This document shows positions 52,943 to 61,717 of a DNA stretch of 64,000 bases, in pieces (position 1 is the stretch's first letter; the number at the start of each line of letters is the position of its first letter). Position numbers and translations under genes: made by a program. Source of the DNA: VRUE01 sp963822295 (lineage in GTDB: Bacteria > Actinomycetota > Thermoleophilia > Solirubrobacterales > 70-9); the NCBI GenBank assembly GCA_963822295.1, contig CAWGHD010000002.1, positions 1,302,001 to 1,366,000 on the forward strand. Direction: 5' to 3'. The notes under the pieces are model-generated. The model did no database searches and was not told where the DNA came from. It saw only the letters and a program-made list of their open reading frames with translations.

Positions 52943-53791
52943 ATGACCGCCACCCAGTCCCCACCCCGTTCCGAGATCGACCTACCCGCCGGTCGCATCC
53001 GCTACCGCGAGGCCGGCGAGGGCAAGCCGGTCGTCTTCGTCCACGGGTACCTGGTCGACGGGCGGCTCTGGGACGGGGTCGTCGACAGCCTCTCCGACCG
53101 CTGCCGCTGCTTCGCGCCCGACTGGCCGATCGGCGCGCAGCGGATCGCGATGAATCCCGACGCCGACCTGACCCCCTACGGGATCGCGGCGACGATCGCC
53201 AGCTTCCTCGAGCAGCTCGACCTCGAGGACGTGACGATCGTCGGCAACGACAGCGGCGGCGCGATGTCGCAGGTGCTCGCGACCCGGCACCCGGAGCGGA
53301 TCGGCCGCCTGGTGCTGACCAACTGCGACACCCACCAGAACTTCCCGCCGGGGCCGTTCAAGGCCCTGGTGCCGATCGCGAAGATGCCCGGCGGGATGAC
53401 CGCGCTCGCGGTGCCCTTCAGGATCGGGCCGGTCGCCCGCGGCGCCTTCAGGCCGTTCACGAAGAAGCCCCTGCCGGCCGACCTCGTCGCCTCCTGGATG
53501 GAGCCTGGCCTCAACGACCCCGGTGTCAAACGCGACCTCAAGAAGGTGACCGTCGGGATGAACAAGCGCTACACGCTCGAGGCCGCCGAGAAGCTCCGCG
53601 ACTCCGACCTTCCCATCCTCCTCGCCTGGGCCCCCGGCGACCGCCTCTTCCCGATCAAGTGGGCGGAACGGCTCGCCTCCGAAGTGCCCGATGCCCGGAT
53701 CGTCGAGATTCCCGACGCCCGCACCTTCGTCCCGATCGACCAGCCGCAGCGCCTGGCGGATGAGATCGCGGGCTTCGTGAACGCCGCCTGA
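52943..53791 (+). CDS. Alpha/beta hydrolase (haloalkane dehalogenase/epoxide hydrolase-like)
   Basis: The 282-residue protein has PVVFVHGYLVDGRLWDGVVD with the oxyanion loop HGY, and the nucleophile elbow TIVGNDSGGAMSQVLA, where the nucleophile is Asp as in haloalkane dehalogenases and epoxide hydrolases. The acid region is LLAWAPGDRLFP. At the place of the usual catalytic His the sequence reads DARTFVPIDQPQRLADEI, with Thr instead of His. The enzyme may still act by another mechanism or be altered in function. A good ribosome site (GAGGAGG) precedes ATG 52943. It is probably controlled by the divergent TetR regulator, and a terminator follows. Confidence 0.82.
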   Translation: MTATQSPPRSEIDLPAGRIRYREAGEGKPVVFVHGYLVDGRLWDGVVDSLSDRCRCFAPDWPIGAQRIAMNPDADLTPYGIAATIASFLEQLDLEDVTIVGNDSGGAMSQVLATRHPERIGRLVLTNCDTHQNFPPGPFKALVPIAKMPGGMTALAVPFRIGPVARGAFRPFTKKPLPADLVASWMEPGLNDPGVKRDLKKVTVGMNKRYTLEAAEKLRDSDLPILLAWAPGDRLFPIKWAERLASEVPDARIVEIPDARTFVPIDQPQRLADEIAGFVNAA

Positions 53792-53795
53792 GCGG

Positions 53796-53822
53796 AAAAA
53801 CGCCCCGTATTGGGGCGTTTTT
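53796..53822. terminator. Intrinsic terminator after the hydrolase gene
   Basis: CGCCCC (53801-53806) pairs with GGGGCG (53812-53817) around GTATT, preceded by AAAAA and followed by TTTTT. The symmetric A- and T-runs let it work in both directions. It begins 5 bases after the hydrolase stop. Confidence 0.9.
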
Positions 53823-53895
53823 CATGCAATGTGCATCTTTTCGTCTGACGGGGGGGCCATTCTTATGTGAACCACCCCACAGAGGACGGAGAGCT

Positions 53896-54102
53896 ATGCC
53901 CAAGGAGATCTTCGACCAGGACAGGCCGCGCAGTGCGATGGCGAGGAGGCTCGACGAAGCATTTGCCGGCTGTGATCAGTGGACAATCGCCCCACCGCCT
54001 CAGCGCAGCAGCGAGACCGGCCTCAGCCCCTGGCCGTCGAGCGTCTCGACGATGAGCGGCACCGCGGCCGCGGTGCGAGCCCAGGAGCCGCGCGCGCTGT
54101 AG
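53896..54102 (+). CDS. Small hypothetical protein
   Basis: ATG 53896 is preceded by a good ribosome site (GGACGGAGAG). The 68-residue product begins MPKEIFDQDRPRSAMARRLD and EAFAGCDQWTIAPPP and has no recognised domain. The second half of the frame (after about 54000) is antisense to the deacetylase gene, so the real protein may be shorter. It is listed because of the ribosome site and the otherwise empty 200-base gap after the terminator. Low confidence. Confidence 0.3.
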   Translation: MPKEIFDQDRPRSAMARRLDEAFAGCDQWTIAPPPQRSSETGLSPWPSSVSTMSGTAAAVRAQEPRAL

Positions 54103-54698
54103 TGGTCGGCGTCATGGAGGAGCAGGATGTCGCCGGGCGTGGCGCTGCCCGTCGCGCGCCTCGCGATCGACTCCGCGGTCGCGTCGCGCCGCCAGTCCCT
54201 TCCCCATAGCGACCAGAGCAACGGCCGCAGGCCGAGCCCGCGGACCGCGCGCAGGCCGGAGGCGCTGAACACCCCGTACGGGGGCCGGTGGACGGCGACC
54301 TCGCGACCAGTCGCGTCCTCGATCGCGGCCCTCCCCCGCTCCGCGTCCTCCAGCAACCGGCGACGGGACAGGCGCAGCTGACTGCGATGGCGGTGGCAGT
54401 GGAGCTCGACCCGGTGCCCGGCGGCGACGATCTCCGCCGCCAGCGCCGGGCGGCGCTCGACCTGCTCGCCGGCGAGGAAGAAGGTCGCGGGGGCGCCCGC
54501 CTCGCGCAGGGCCTCGAGCGCCGCCGGCGTTCCCTCAGGGTGCGGCCCGTCGTCGAATGTGAGCGCCACCCCCTCCGCCCCGCCCTGGCGCCGCTCGACG
54601 CCGAGCGCGCCGGCTATCGGCGGCAGGACCGGGGCGAGGGCGGGCCCCGCGTGCACGACGGTTCCCGCGGCGGCGGCGCCCGCCAGCGCGCCGATCAA
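54000..54698 (-). CDS. Polysaccharide deacetylase (NodB/ArnD-like)
   Basis: The 232-residue protein has a hydrophobic N-terminus (ALIGALAGAAAAGTVVHAG) and a NodB domain. Motif 1 is VALTFDDGPHPEGTP with the catalytic and metal Asp, motif 2 is HCHRHRSQLRLSR, then VAVHRPPYGVFSASG and the late DILLLHDADHY with the metal- or base-His. It removes acyl groups from N-acetyl or N-formyl sugars. The start is taken as TTG 54698, overlapping the stop of the upstream fusion gene as TTGA. It is the last gene of the EamA-aminotransferase-epimerase/glycosyltransferase operon, where it could act like ArnD. Confidence 0.82.
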   Translation of the reverse strand: MIGALAGAAAAGTVVHAGPALAPVLPPIAGALGVERRQGGAEGVALTFDDGPHPEGTPAALEALREAGAPATFFLAGEQVERRPALAAEIVAAGHRVELHCHRHRSQLRLSRRRLLEDAERGRAAIEDATGREVAVHRPPYGVFSASGLRAVRGLGLRPLLWSLWGRDWRRDATAESIARRATGSATPGDILLLHDADHYSARGSWARTAAAVPLIVETLDGQGLRPVSLLR

Positions 54699-56812
54699 GG
54701 CACCGGGGCGACGGCCTTCTCGCCCCCTGCCGCCGTCGCGGGCGCGGCCCTCTCCGGGCGCGCCCCCAGGACCGGCTGCGGGAGCGGGCGCGGCCGTTCC
54801 GCCAGCAGCCGCGAGGAGATCGGCGGCAGCGAGGCGAAGGACGAGTCCGGGGAGCGCCGCTCGCGGACGGCGTGCCGCAGCATCGACTCGAGCTCGTGCT
54901 CGGAGCGCGCCACCTCGGCCAGGCCGAATCGCTCGAAGGCCGCGTTGTTGGCCCGCAGGTGGCCGGCGGAGAAGCCGTAGGAGATGACGGGGCAACCGCG
55001 GATATGGGCCTCGAGCACGGTCAGGCCGGCGGTCGAGTGGACCATCGCGTCCGCCGCCGCCATCCAGTCGCTCATCCGCTCGGTGAAGCCGAGGACCCGG
55101 ACCCGGCCGTCGTCGCCGAAGCGCTGCTCGAGCCTCTCGCGGGCGGGCTCGTTGCGCCCGGTGACGCAGACGACGAGCGCCTCCCCGTCGCCGAGCGCGG
55201 CCCGGATCGCGCCCTCGAGGTCCCCGACCCCCCAACCGCCGCCGGAGACGAGGACGATGCGCGCGTGCGGCGGCAGGTCGAGCGCCTCGCGGGCGGCGGT
55301 GCGGGTCCGCGGCATCAGGAACTCGGGTGAGATCGGCGGCCGCATCCACTCGACGGTCCCCCGGCCGACGAGCCGCTCGACCTCCTCGACCGACTCCGGG
55401 TGGGTGACGTAGTGGAGGTCGATGCCGGGGTGCGCCCAGTAGCGCAGGCCGGCGAGGTCGGTGATCGCCGAGTGCACGGGGACCGCCAGGCGGCGGCGCT
55501 CGCGCAGCATCCCGAGCACGGCGGTGACACCCGGATAGGTGGAGACGACCACGTCGGGCTCGCGCGCGGCGATCAGCTCGAGCAGTCCCCGCGCGCCGAG
55601 CCCGTATGAGAGCCGGTGCGCCAGCCAGCGGGTCGGCGCGAACCTGGCGACCAGCCAGTACTGGGCGTCGAACAGCCACGGCAGCCAGCGGAAGCTGACC
55701 CGCGAGCCGCCGCGCACGACCGAGGAGTAGAGGCCGCCCATCGCCTCGAGGCCGTTGGCGACCTCGACCTCGGCCTCCGGCTCGGCCCGCTCCAGCTCGG
55801 CCCTGATCATGCGCGCGGGCAGGTCGTGTCCCTCGCCGATGTCGGCCGAGAGGACGAGGACCCTCGGCGGTCGCTCCCGCAGCCCGCCCGGGACCGGGTC
55901 CGGGGCGCGCCCGGCGGAGCCGCGGGCCCACTCCACGTAGCGCCTGACCCCGTCGCGGAAGCTGGTCTCCGCCCTCCAGCCGAGCTCGAGCAGGGCGCGC
56001 TCGTTGGAGACCGACTTGCCGGGGAAGTCCCCCGGGCGGGGCGGCGTGTGGACGATCTCGCACCCCTCCGTGTTCTCCTGGACCCGCTCGGCGATCTCGA
56101 GGATCGTCACCAGCTCGTCGCCGGAGAGGTTGTAGGTGCGGTTGGCCGCCTCGGGACGCAGCGCGGCGACGATGCCCGCGGCGAGGTCCTCGACGTAGAC
56201 GAAGCTGCGGCTCTGGCTGCCGTCGCCGGCGATCGTCAGCGCCCTCCCCTCGAGCGCCTGCTCGGTGAACCTGGCGACGACCCCGGCGGCGCGGGCGCGC
56301 GGCCCGTAGGGGATGCCGAAGCGCAGCACGGTGGACTCGAGGCCGAAGAGCTCCGCGTACCCGGCGCAATAGGTCTCGCCGGCGAGCTTCGTCGCCGTGT
56401 AGAGGTGGCGGGGCGCCGCGATCGGCGTCTCCTCGTCGACCTCGCGCTCGGCGCAGTCGCTGTAGACCCAGGTCGTCGAGCCGTAGACGACGCGCCCGAC
56501 GCCGGCGCGGCAGGCCGCCTCGAGCACGTTGAGGGTGCCGCGGGTGTTGACCTCCTCGGCGAGCACCGGGTCGGCGTGGACGTGGGCGACGTCGGCGACG
56601 GCGGCGAGGTGGACGACCGCGTCGCAGTCGCGCATCGCCAGGTCGAGGTTGGCGGGCTCGGTGATGCTGCCGGTGAAGGTCTCGACCTCGAGCGGCGAGT
56701 GGTGGGGCGAGGCGCTGAGGTCGAAGATGCGCGGGGTGATGCCGCGCGCGACCAGGTGGTCGACGACATGGGAGCCGATGAAGCCCCCGCCCCCGGTGAC
56801 CAGGACCCTCAT
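54695..56812 (-). CDS. Fusion: NAD-dependent epimerase/dehydratase plus MGDG-synthase-type glycosyltransferase
   Basis: One uninterrupted 705-residue frame (ATG 56812) joins two enzymes. Residues 1-305 are an extended SDR: VTGGGGFIGSHVVDHL (Rossmann), YGSTTWVYS, the catalytic Y138-TAT-K142 and RSFVYVEDLAAGIVAAL. Residues ~315-640 are a GT-B glycosyltransferase of the MurG/MGDG-synthase type, starting VLVLSADIGEGHDLPARMIR and including ITDLAGLRYWAHPGIDLHYV, VLVSGGGWGVGDLE and GLTVLEAHIRGCPVISYG. The C-terminus (~650-705) is Pro/Ala-rich. Such glycosyltransferases add sugars to lipids. The start overlaps the aminotransferase stop (ATGA) and the end overlaps the deacetylase start, so all are coupled. 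Confidence 0.85.
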   Translation of the reverse strand: MRVLVTGGGGFIGSHVVDHLVARGITPRIFDLSASPHHSPLEVETFTGSITEPANLDLAMRDCDAVVHLAAVADVAHVHADPVLAEEVNTRGTLNVLEAACRAGVGRVVYGSTTWVYSDCAEREVDEETPIAAPRHLYTATKLAGETYCAGYAELFGLESTVLRFGIPYGPRARAAGVVARFTEQALEGRALTIAGDGSQSRSFVYVEDLAAGIVAALRPEAANRTYNLSGDELVTILEIAERVQENTEGCEIVHTPPRPGDFPGKSVSNERALLELGWRAETSFRDGVRRYVEWARGSAGRAPDPVPGGLRERPPRVLVLSADIGEGHDLPARMIRAELERAEPEAEVEVANGLEAMGGLYSSVVRGGSRVSFRWLPWLFDAQYWLVARFAPTRWLAHRLSYGLGARGLLELIAAREPDVVVSTYPGVTAVLGMLRERRRLAVPVHSAITDLAGLRYWAHPGIDLHYVTHPESVEEVERLVGRGTVEWMRPPISPEFLMPRTRTAAREALDLPPHARIVLVSGGGWGVGDLEGAIRAALGDGEALVVCVTGRNEPARERLEQRFGDDGRVRVLGFTERMSDWMAAADAMVHSTAGLTVLEAHIRGCPVISYGFSAGHLRANNAAFERFGLAEVARSEHELESMLRHAVRERRSPDSSFASLPPISSRLLAERPRPLPQPVLGARPERAAPATAAGGEKAVAPVP

Positions 56813-57837
56813 GCGCCGTCCCCCGGCTCCTGGCCCCCGGGCCGGTAGTAGAGCGGCACGCACCAGTGGCTCCCGGCGACCCAGTCGGTGTTGGGCAGCT
56901 CGTCGGGACGGCCCATGATCCGATGGCACGGCTCTTCGTAGACGCGCCCGGTGCTCCTCTCGATCTCGTCGAAGACCACGTACTTGTAGAGGCCGGAGGT
57001 CATTCCCTCCGGCAGCTCGAGCCGGGCGGGATGGGCGGGGTCCAGGTGCTCGCGGGCGTGGCGGTTCTTCCAGGCGACGATCTCCTCCATCCGCTCCGCC
57101 TGGACCAGGCCGAGCGCGGCGCTGAACTCGCTCATCCGGAAGTTGAGGCCCGCGACCCGGTGGTCGGGCTTGCCGTAGTCGCGGAAGCTCCGCGCGAACT
57201 CGATCAGGTCGGGGTTCGAGGAGACGAGCACGCCCCCCTCGCCGGTCGAGACGGTCTTCGTCGCGTAGAGCGAGTAGACGCCGGCGTCGCCGAAGCCGCC
57301 GGGACGGGGACGGCCCTCCCAGCCGGCACCGTGGGCGTGGGCGCAGTCCTCGAGCAGGAAGATCCCGTGCTGACGGCAGTAGGCCGCGATCCGCTCGGCG
57401 TCGAACGCGATGTGGCCGCCGATGTGGGCCAGGATCGCCGCGCGGGGCCTGTGGCGCTCGGCCCTGCGCTCGAAGTCCTCGAACGACATACATAGATCCG
57501 TGCGGTTGCAGTCGACGAACTCGACCTCTGCTCCGGCGTGGATCGCGGCCAGCGGGCCGGCCATGAAGGTGTTCGAGGGGCAGAGCACCGTCTCACCGCG
57601 GACGCCGGCGAACTCGAGCGCCGCCAGGGCGCCCCCGGTCCAGCTCGCGAGGCCGAGGCTCGGCAGGCCGTTCCATTGCTCCCAGCGGGCCTCGAAGGCC
57701 TCGAGCTTGGGCCCCTCGGACCAGCGCTCGGAGTCGAGGACCTCAGCCCAGAGCTCGAAGAGCCTGGCGCGGTCGCGGTGGTCGAACCCGATCGCGAAGC
57801 TCTCGGCGTCGGAGCGGGTTGTCTCTGCGGCTCCCAA
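56809..57837 (-). CDS. DegT/DnrJ/EryC1/StrS family sugar aminotransferase
   Basis: The 342-residue PLP enzyme (TTG 57837, 12 bases after the transporter stop) shows LASWTGGALAALEFAGVRGE, VLCPSNTFMAGPLAAIHAGA, LLEDCAHAHGAGWEGR with the PLP Asp (~164) and the PLP lysine K194 in SLYATKTVSTGEGGV, then FRMSEFSAALGLVQAERMEE. Family members put an amino group on a nucleotide-linked ketosugar, as in ArnB or perosamine synthases. The coupled SDR domain downstream could supply or modify the ketosugar. An upstream start would lie inside the antisense of the transporter gene. Confidence 0.88.
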   Translation of the reverse strand: MGAAETTRSDAESFAIGFDHRDRARLFELWAEVLDSERWSEGPKLEAFEARWEQWNGLPSLGLASWTGGALAALEFAGVRGETVLCPSNTFMAGPLAAIHAGAEVEFVDCNRTDLCMSFEDFERRAERHRPRAAILAHIGGHIAFDAERIAAYCRQHGIFLLEDCAHAHGAGWEGRPRPGGFGDAGVYSLYATKTVSTGEGGVLVSSNPDLIEFARSFRDYGKPDHRVAGLNFRMSEFSAALGLVQAERMEEIVAWKNRHAREHLDPAHPARLELPEGMTSGLYKYVVFDEIERSTGRVYEEPCHRIMGRPDELPNTDWVAGSHWCVPLYYRPGGQEPGDGA

Positions 57838-57848
57838 CGGCGCGCAGG

Positions 57849-58703
57849 CTAGCGCGCGGCGTCGAGGACCGCGCCGACGGTTCGCGAGCCGGCGAGCAGA
57901 ACGGTGCCGGCCAGCGCGACGAGCATCGAGACGAGGAGGACGGCCCCGCCGAGCGGAGTCGTGCTCCACGCCTCGCCGAAGATCAGCGGCGCGAGCATCA
58001 CCGGGACCATGACCTGGACCGCGAGCATCACCGGGGCGACCCGGGTCGCCGGCCGCCGTTGCAGCGCGGTCATCTCGCTGAGCAGGGCGAGCCCCTCCGA
58101 GGCGACCGCGGTGAGCACCCAGGCGAGCCCGACCAGGAGGGCGCCGGCGGCGAGCTCATCGGTCAGGAGCTTGCTGGCGATCGCGGTCCAGGCGTAGCCG
58201 CAGCCGGCGCTGATGACGGCGAGCATCCCGATCGCCGCCCCGCGACGAGGCAGCAGGTAGGGAATCGCGACCGGCACCGCGACGATGCCCAGCGCCAGGG
58301 CGATCGCGGCGGTTCCGGCGTGGTCGGTGGTGCGCTCGGGCGCGGCGAGGGCGACGCCGGCGACCCCGGCGACGATCGCCGCCACGGCGACGGCCTCCCT
58401 GCGCCCCGGAGCCTCCCCCAGCCGCGTGGCGCCGAGCCAGAGAAGCAGGATCAGGCCGGCGGCCAAGCAGGGTTGGACGACGGTCAGCGGCGCCAGCAGG
58501 AGAGCGGCGATCTCCAGCGGCCAGCCCAACAGTCCGATGGCCGTCGCCCCGAGCCAGCGCCGGTTGCGGAGGAGCCTGCCGATCAGCGATGGCCGCAGCG
58601 CGTGCTCGTCGGGGAGCCGCCGCGCCTCGAGCGCCTGCAGCGCGATCGAGGTGTTGTAGAGGCAAGACGCGGCGATCGCCGCCGCTATTCCCAGGACGAG
58701 CAC
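57849..58703 (-). CDS. DMT/EamA superfamily membrane transporter
   Basis: The 284-residue protein (GTG 58703) has about nine hydrophobic helices with two repeated halves: VLGIAAAIAASCLYNTSIAL, IALLLAPLTVVQPCLAAGLI in the first half and WVLTAVASEGLALLSEMTAL and MLAVQVMVPVMLAPLIFGEA in the second. It belongs to the drug/metabolite transporter superfamily, which also contains ArnE/ArnF and other lipid-sugar flippases. It is the first gene of the aminosugar operon and could flip the product across the membrane. Substrate is inference. It diverges from the substrate-binding protein gene 124 bases away. Confidence 0.8.
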   Translation of the reverse strand: MLVLGIAAAIAASCLYNTSIALQALEARRLPDEHALRPSLIGRLLRNRRWLGATAIGLLGWPLEIAALLLAPLTVVQPCLAAGLILLLWLGATRLGEAPGRREAVAVAAIVAGVAGVALAAPERTTDHAGTAAIALALGIVAVPVAIPYLLPRRGAAIGMLAVISAGCGYAWTAIASKLLTDELAAGALLVGLAWVLTAVASEGLALLSEMTALQRRPATRVAPVMLAVQVMVPVMLAPLIFGEAWSTTPLGGAVLLVSMLVALAGTVLLAGSRTVGAVLDAAR

Positions 58704-58827
58704 GCGGCGACGATAGCCGCAGCGCCCGAATTGCCTGGAAGCGACGGTTGGAACCGCCGAAGCTGGGTAGGGGCGGGGAAACGGATCGGCCGGTTCTCGA
58801 GGGGGCCGGGCGTCAAAGGAGGATTTC

Positions 58828-60126
58828 GTGAGGAGATCAAGCCTTGCATTGGCCGCCGCGGTGGCCGCGCTCGTTATGGCGCTGGGGCTCGTGGCCTGTG
58901 GCGACAGCGACGACGACGGAGGTTCCGGAGGAGGTGGTGACGGCCAGCTCGACCTGGTGATCGGGAACCTCGTGCCGCTGACCGGCGATCTCGCTCCGTA
59001 CGGCGCCGCCGGTGAGAAGGCCGGCGACCTCGCGGGCCAGGAGATCGACGCCGCGATCAAAAAAGCGGGCGTCGACCACACGGTCGATGTCGTCGCCGAG
59101 GACGGCGCCTCCGACGATCAGGGCGGCGTGCAGGCCGCGCGCAAGCTGATCGCCGACGGTGCGACATGCATCTCCGGCGACTACGCCTCGACGGCGACCG
59201 TCGCGGTCGCCCGCTCGGTGACGATCCCGGAGGGCGTGCTGCTGATCTCGCCGGCGTCCACCGCCGACGCGCTCTCCGACCTCGACGACGACGGTCTCTT
59301 CGCGCGCACGGCTCCGCCGGACGGGCTCCAGGGGACGGCGCTCGCCGACCGCATGGACAAAGAGCTGGGCGGTCTGAAAGGCAAGACGATCAACATCGGC
59401 GCCCGCAACGACCTCTACGGCACCGGGTTCGCCGACTCGCTCGAGGTCGAGCTTGAAGACCGCGGCGCGACGGTGGCCGAGAAGGTCATCTACGACCCCG
59501 AACAGCCGAGCTACAACTCGGAGGCCGAGCAGATCACGTCGGGCAATCCCGACAACTTCGTGATCATCGACTTCCCGGAAACGTTCGCCAAGCTCGGCCC
59601 GGCGCTGGTCCGGACCGGCAACTGGGAGTCGAGCAAAACGTTCATCACCGACGGCCTCAGCTCCACCGACCTGGTCAAAGAAGTCGGCGGCGAGGCGACC
59701 GAAGGAATGCTGGGCACCGCCCCGGGCACGTTCGCGGATGACGCCACGAACGACGCTCCGAGCGCCTTCGACAAACTCTACGAAGGCGCGCCGGGCCCGC
59801 CCCGCAACCTGTTCGACTCGACCACGTTCGACGACGTGATCCTCTGCTACCTGGCCGGCGTGGCCGCCGGCTCCAGCGAAGGCGAGGCGATGGCCGAGGC
59901 GGTCGTCGACGTCACCGGCCCGCCTGGGAAGAAGTTCACCTACGAGGAGCTCCCGCAGGCGATCGACGCACTCGAAAACGGTGAAGACATCGATTACGAA
60001 GGCGCCTCGGGCCCGGTCGACTGGGACGAGAACGGCGACCTGTCGCGCTACATCTACGACATCTCGCAGTTCAAAGGCGGCGAGCTCGTCAAAGTCGACA
60101 CCGTCGAGGTGAGCGCCGACGAATAG
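58828..60126 (+). CDS. ABC transporter substrate-binding lipoprotein (branched-chain amino acid/amide type)
   Basis: The 432-residue protein (GTG 58828 after a strong AAAGGAGG site) has a lipoprotein signal with lipobox VACGDS (C24), a Gly/Asp linker and a periplasmic-binding fold of the LivK type: GNLVPLTGDLAPYGAAGEKA, LIADGATCISGDYASTATVA, RNDLYGTGFADSLEVELEDR, NPDNFVIIDFPETFAKLGPA and SSTDLVKEVGGEATEGMLGT. It should capture amino acids or related amides for the LivHMGF transporter encoded convergently downstream. It is transcribed away from the aminosugar operon and separated from livF by a hairpin. Confidence 0.9.
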   Translation: MRRSSLALAAAVAALVMALGLVACGDSDDDGGSGGGGDGQLDLVIGNLVPLTGDLAPYGAAGEKAGDLAGQEIDAAIKKAGVDHTVDVVAEDGASDDQGGVQAARKLIADGATCISGDYASTATVAVARSVTIPEGVLLISPASTADALSDLDDDGLFARTAPPDGLQGTALADRMDKELGGLKGKTINIGARNDLYGTGFADSLEVELEDRGATVAEKVIYDPEQPSYNSEAEQITSGNPDNFVIIDFPETFAKLGPALVRTGNWESSKTFITDGLSSTDLVKEVGGEATEGMLGTAPGTFADDATNDAPSAFDKLYEGAPGPPRNLFDSTTFDDVILCYLAGVAAGSSEGEAMAEAVVDVTGPPGKKFTYEELPQAIDALENGEDIDYEGASGPVDWDENGDLSRYIYDISQFKGGELVKVDTVEVSADE

Positions 60127-60149
60127 CGGCGCATCGTTCGGAGCGGTTC

Positions 60150-60179
60150 GAAGAGGCGCGGCCCCGGCCGCGCCTCTTC
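60150..60179. terminator. Bidirectional hairpin between the binding protein gene and livF
   Basis: GAAGAGGCGCGGC (60150-60162) pairs perfectly with GCCGCGCCTCTTC (60167-60179) across a 4-base loop. Both neighbouring genes end here (stops at 60126 and 60192). There is only a short T-rich run, so termination strength is uncertain. Confidence 0.7.
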
Positions 60180-60191
60180 TCGTTCCGCCTC

Positions 60192-60928
<737 letters not shown>

Positions 60929-60932
<4 letters not shown>

Positions 60933-61717
60933 GACTCTCCCCCGCCGAGGTAGGCGTCGATCACCGCGGGGTCCTCGCGCACCCGCTTCGGCTCGCCCTC
61001 GGAGATCACGCGGCCCTCCGCCATCACCACCACGGTGTCGGAGTGGTTCATCACGACCTCCATGTCGTGCTCGACGAAGAGGAAGGTCATCCCCCGGTCG
61101 CGGCGCAGGGCCTGCATGTGGTCGAGCAGCCGCCTGCCGAGGCTGGGGTTGATGCCGGCCATCGGCTCGTCGAGCATCAGCAGCGTCGGCCGCGCCATCA
61201 GCGCCCGGGCGAGCTCGAGCAGCTTGCGCTGCCCGCCGGAGAGCGTGCCGGCGTAGTCGTCGGCGAGGTCGGTGAGGTTGAAGACCTCGAGCAGCTCGAG
61301 CGCCTCCTCCCGCACCTCGCGCTCACGCGCGCGCACCGCCCGCGGGCGCAGCAGGAGGTTGCGGAAGCGCTCGCCGGGCTGCTCGGGCGCGGCGAGCATC
61401 ATGTTGTCGATCACCGGCATCGCCCCGAGGGCCTTGGTGATCTGGAAGGTGCGCACCATCCCCCTCCTCGCGATCGCATACGCGGGCCGGCCGAGCACCT
61501 CCTCTCCGGCGAAGCGGACCGAGCCGGCGTCGCCGCGGTGAAATCCGGTGAGGACGTTGAAGAGGGTGGTCTTGCCGGCGCCGTTGGGGCCGATCAGCGC
61601 CGTGATCGAGCCCGCGGCGACCTCGAAGCTGGCGCCGTCCACGGCGCGGATCCCGCCGAAGCGCTTGACGACGCCCTCGACGCCGAGCAGCGTCTCCCCT
61701 CCCGGGCGCTCAGTCAC
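60929..61717 (-). CDS. livG: Branched-chain amino acid-type ABC transporter ATPase LivG
   Basis: The 262-residue ATPase has VVKRFGGIRAVDGASFEVAA, Walker A IGPNGAGKTTLFNVLTGFHR (~38), the LivG-typical ARRGMVRTFQITKALGAMPV, signature LSGGQRKLLELARALM (~160), Walker B PTLLMLDEPMAGINPSLG and FLFVEHDMEVVM. It overlaps livM by 8 bases and livF by 4 bases, showing coupled translation. Confidence 0.93.
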
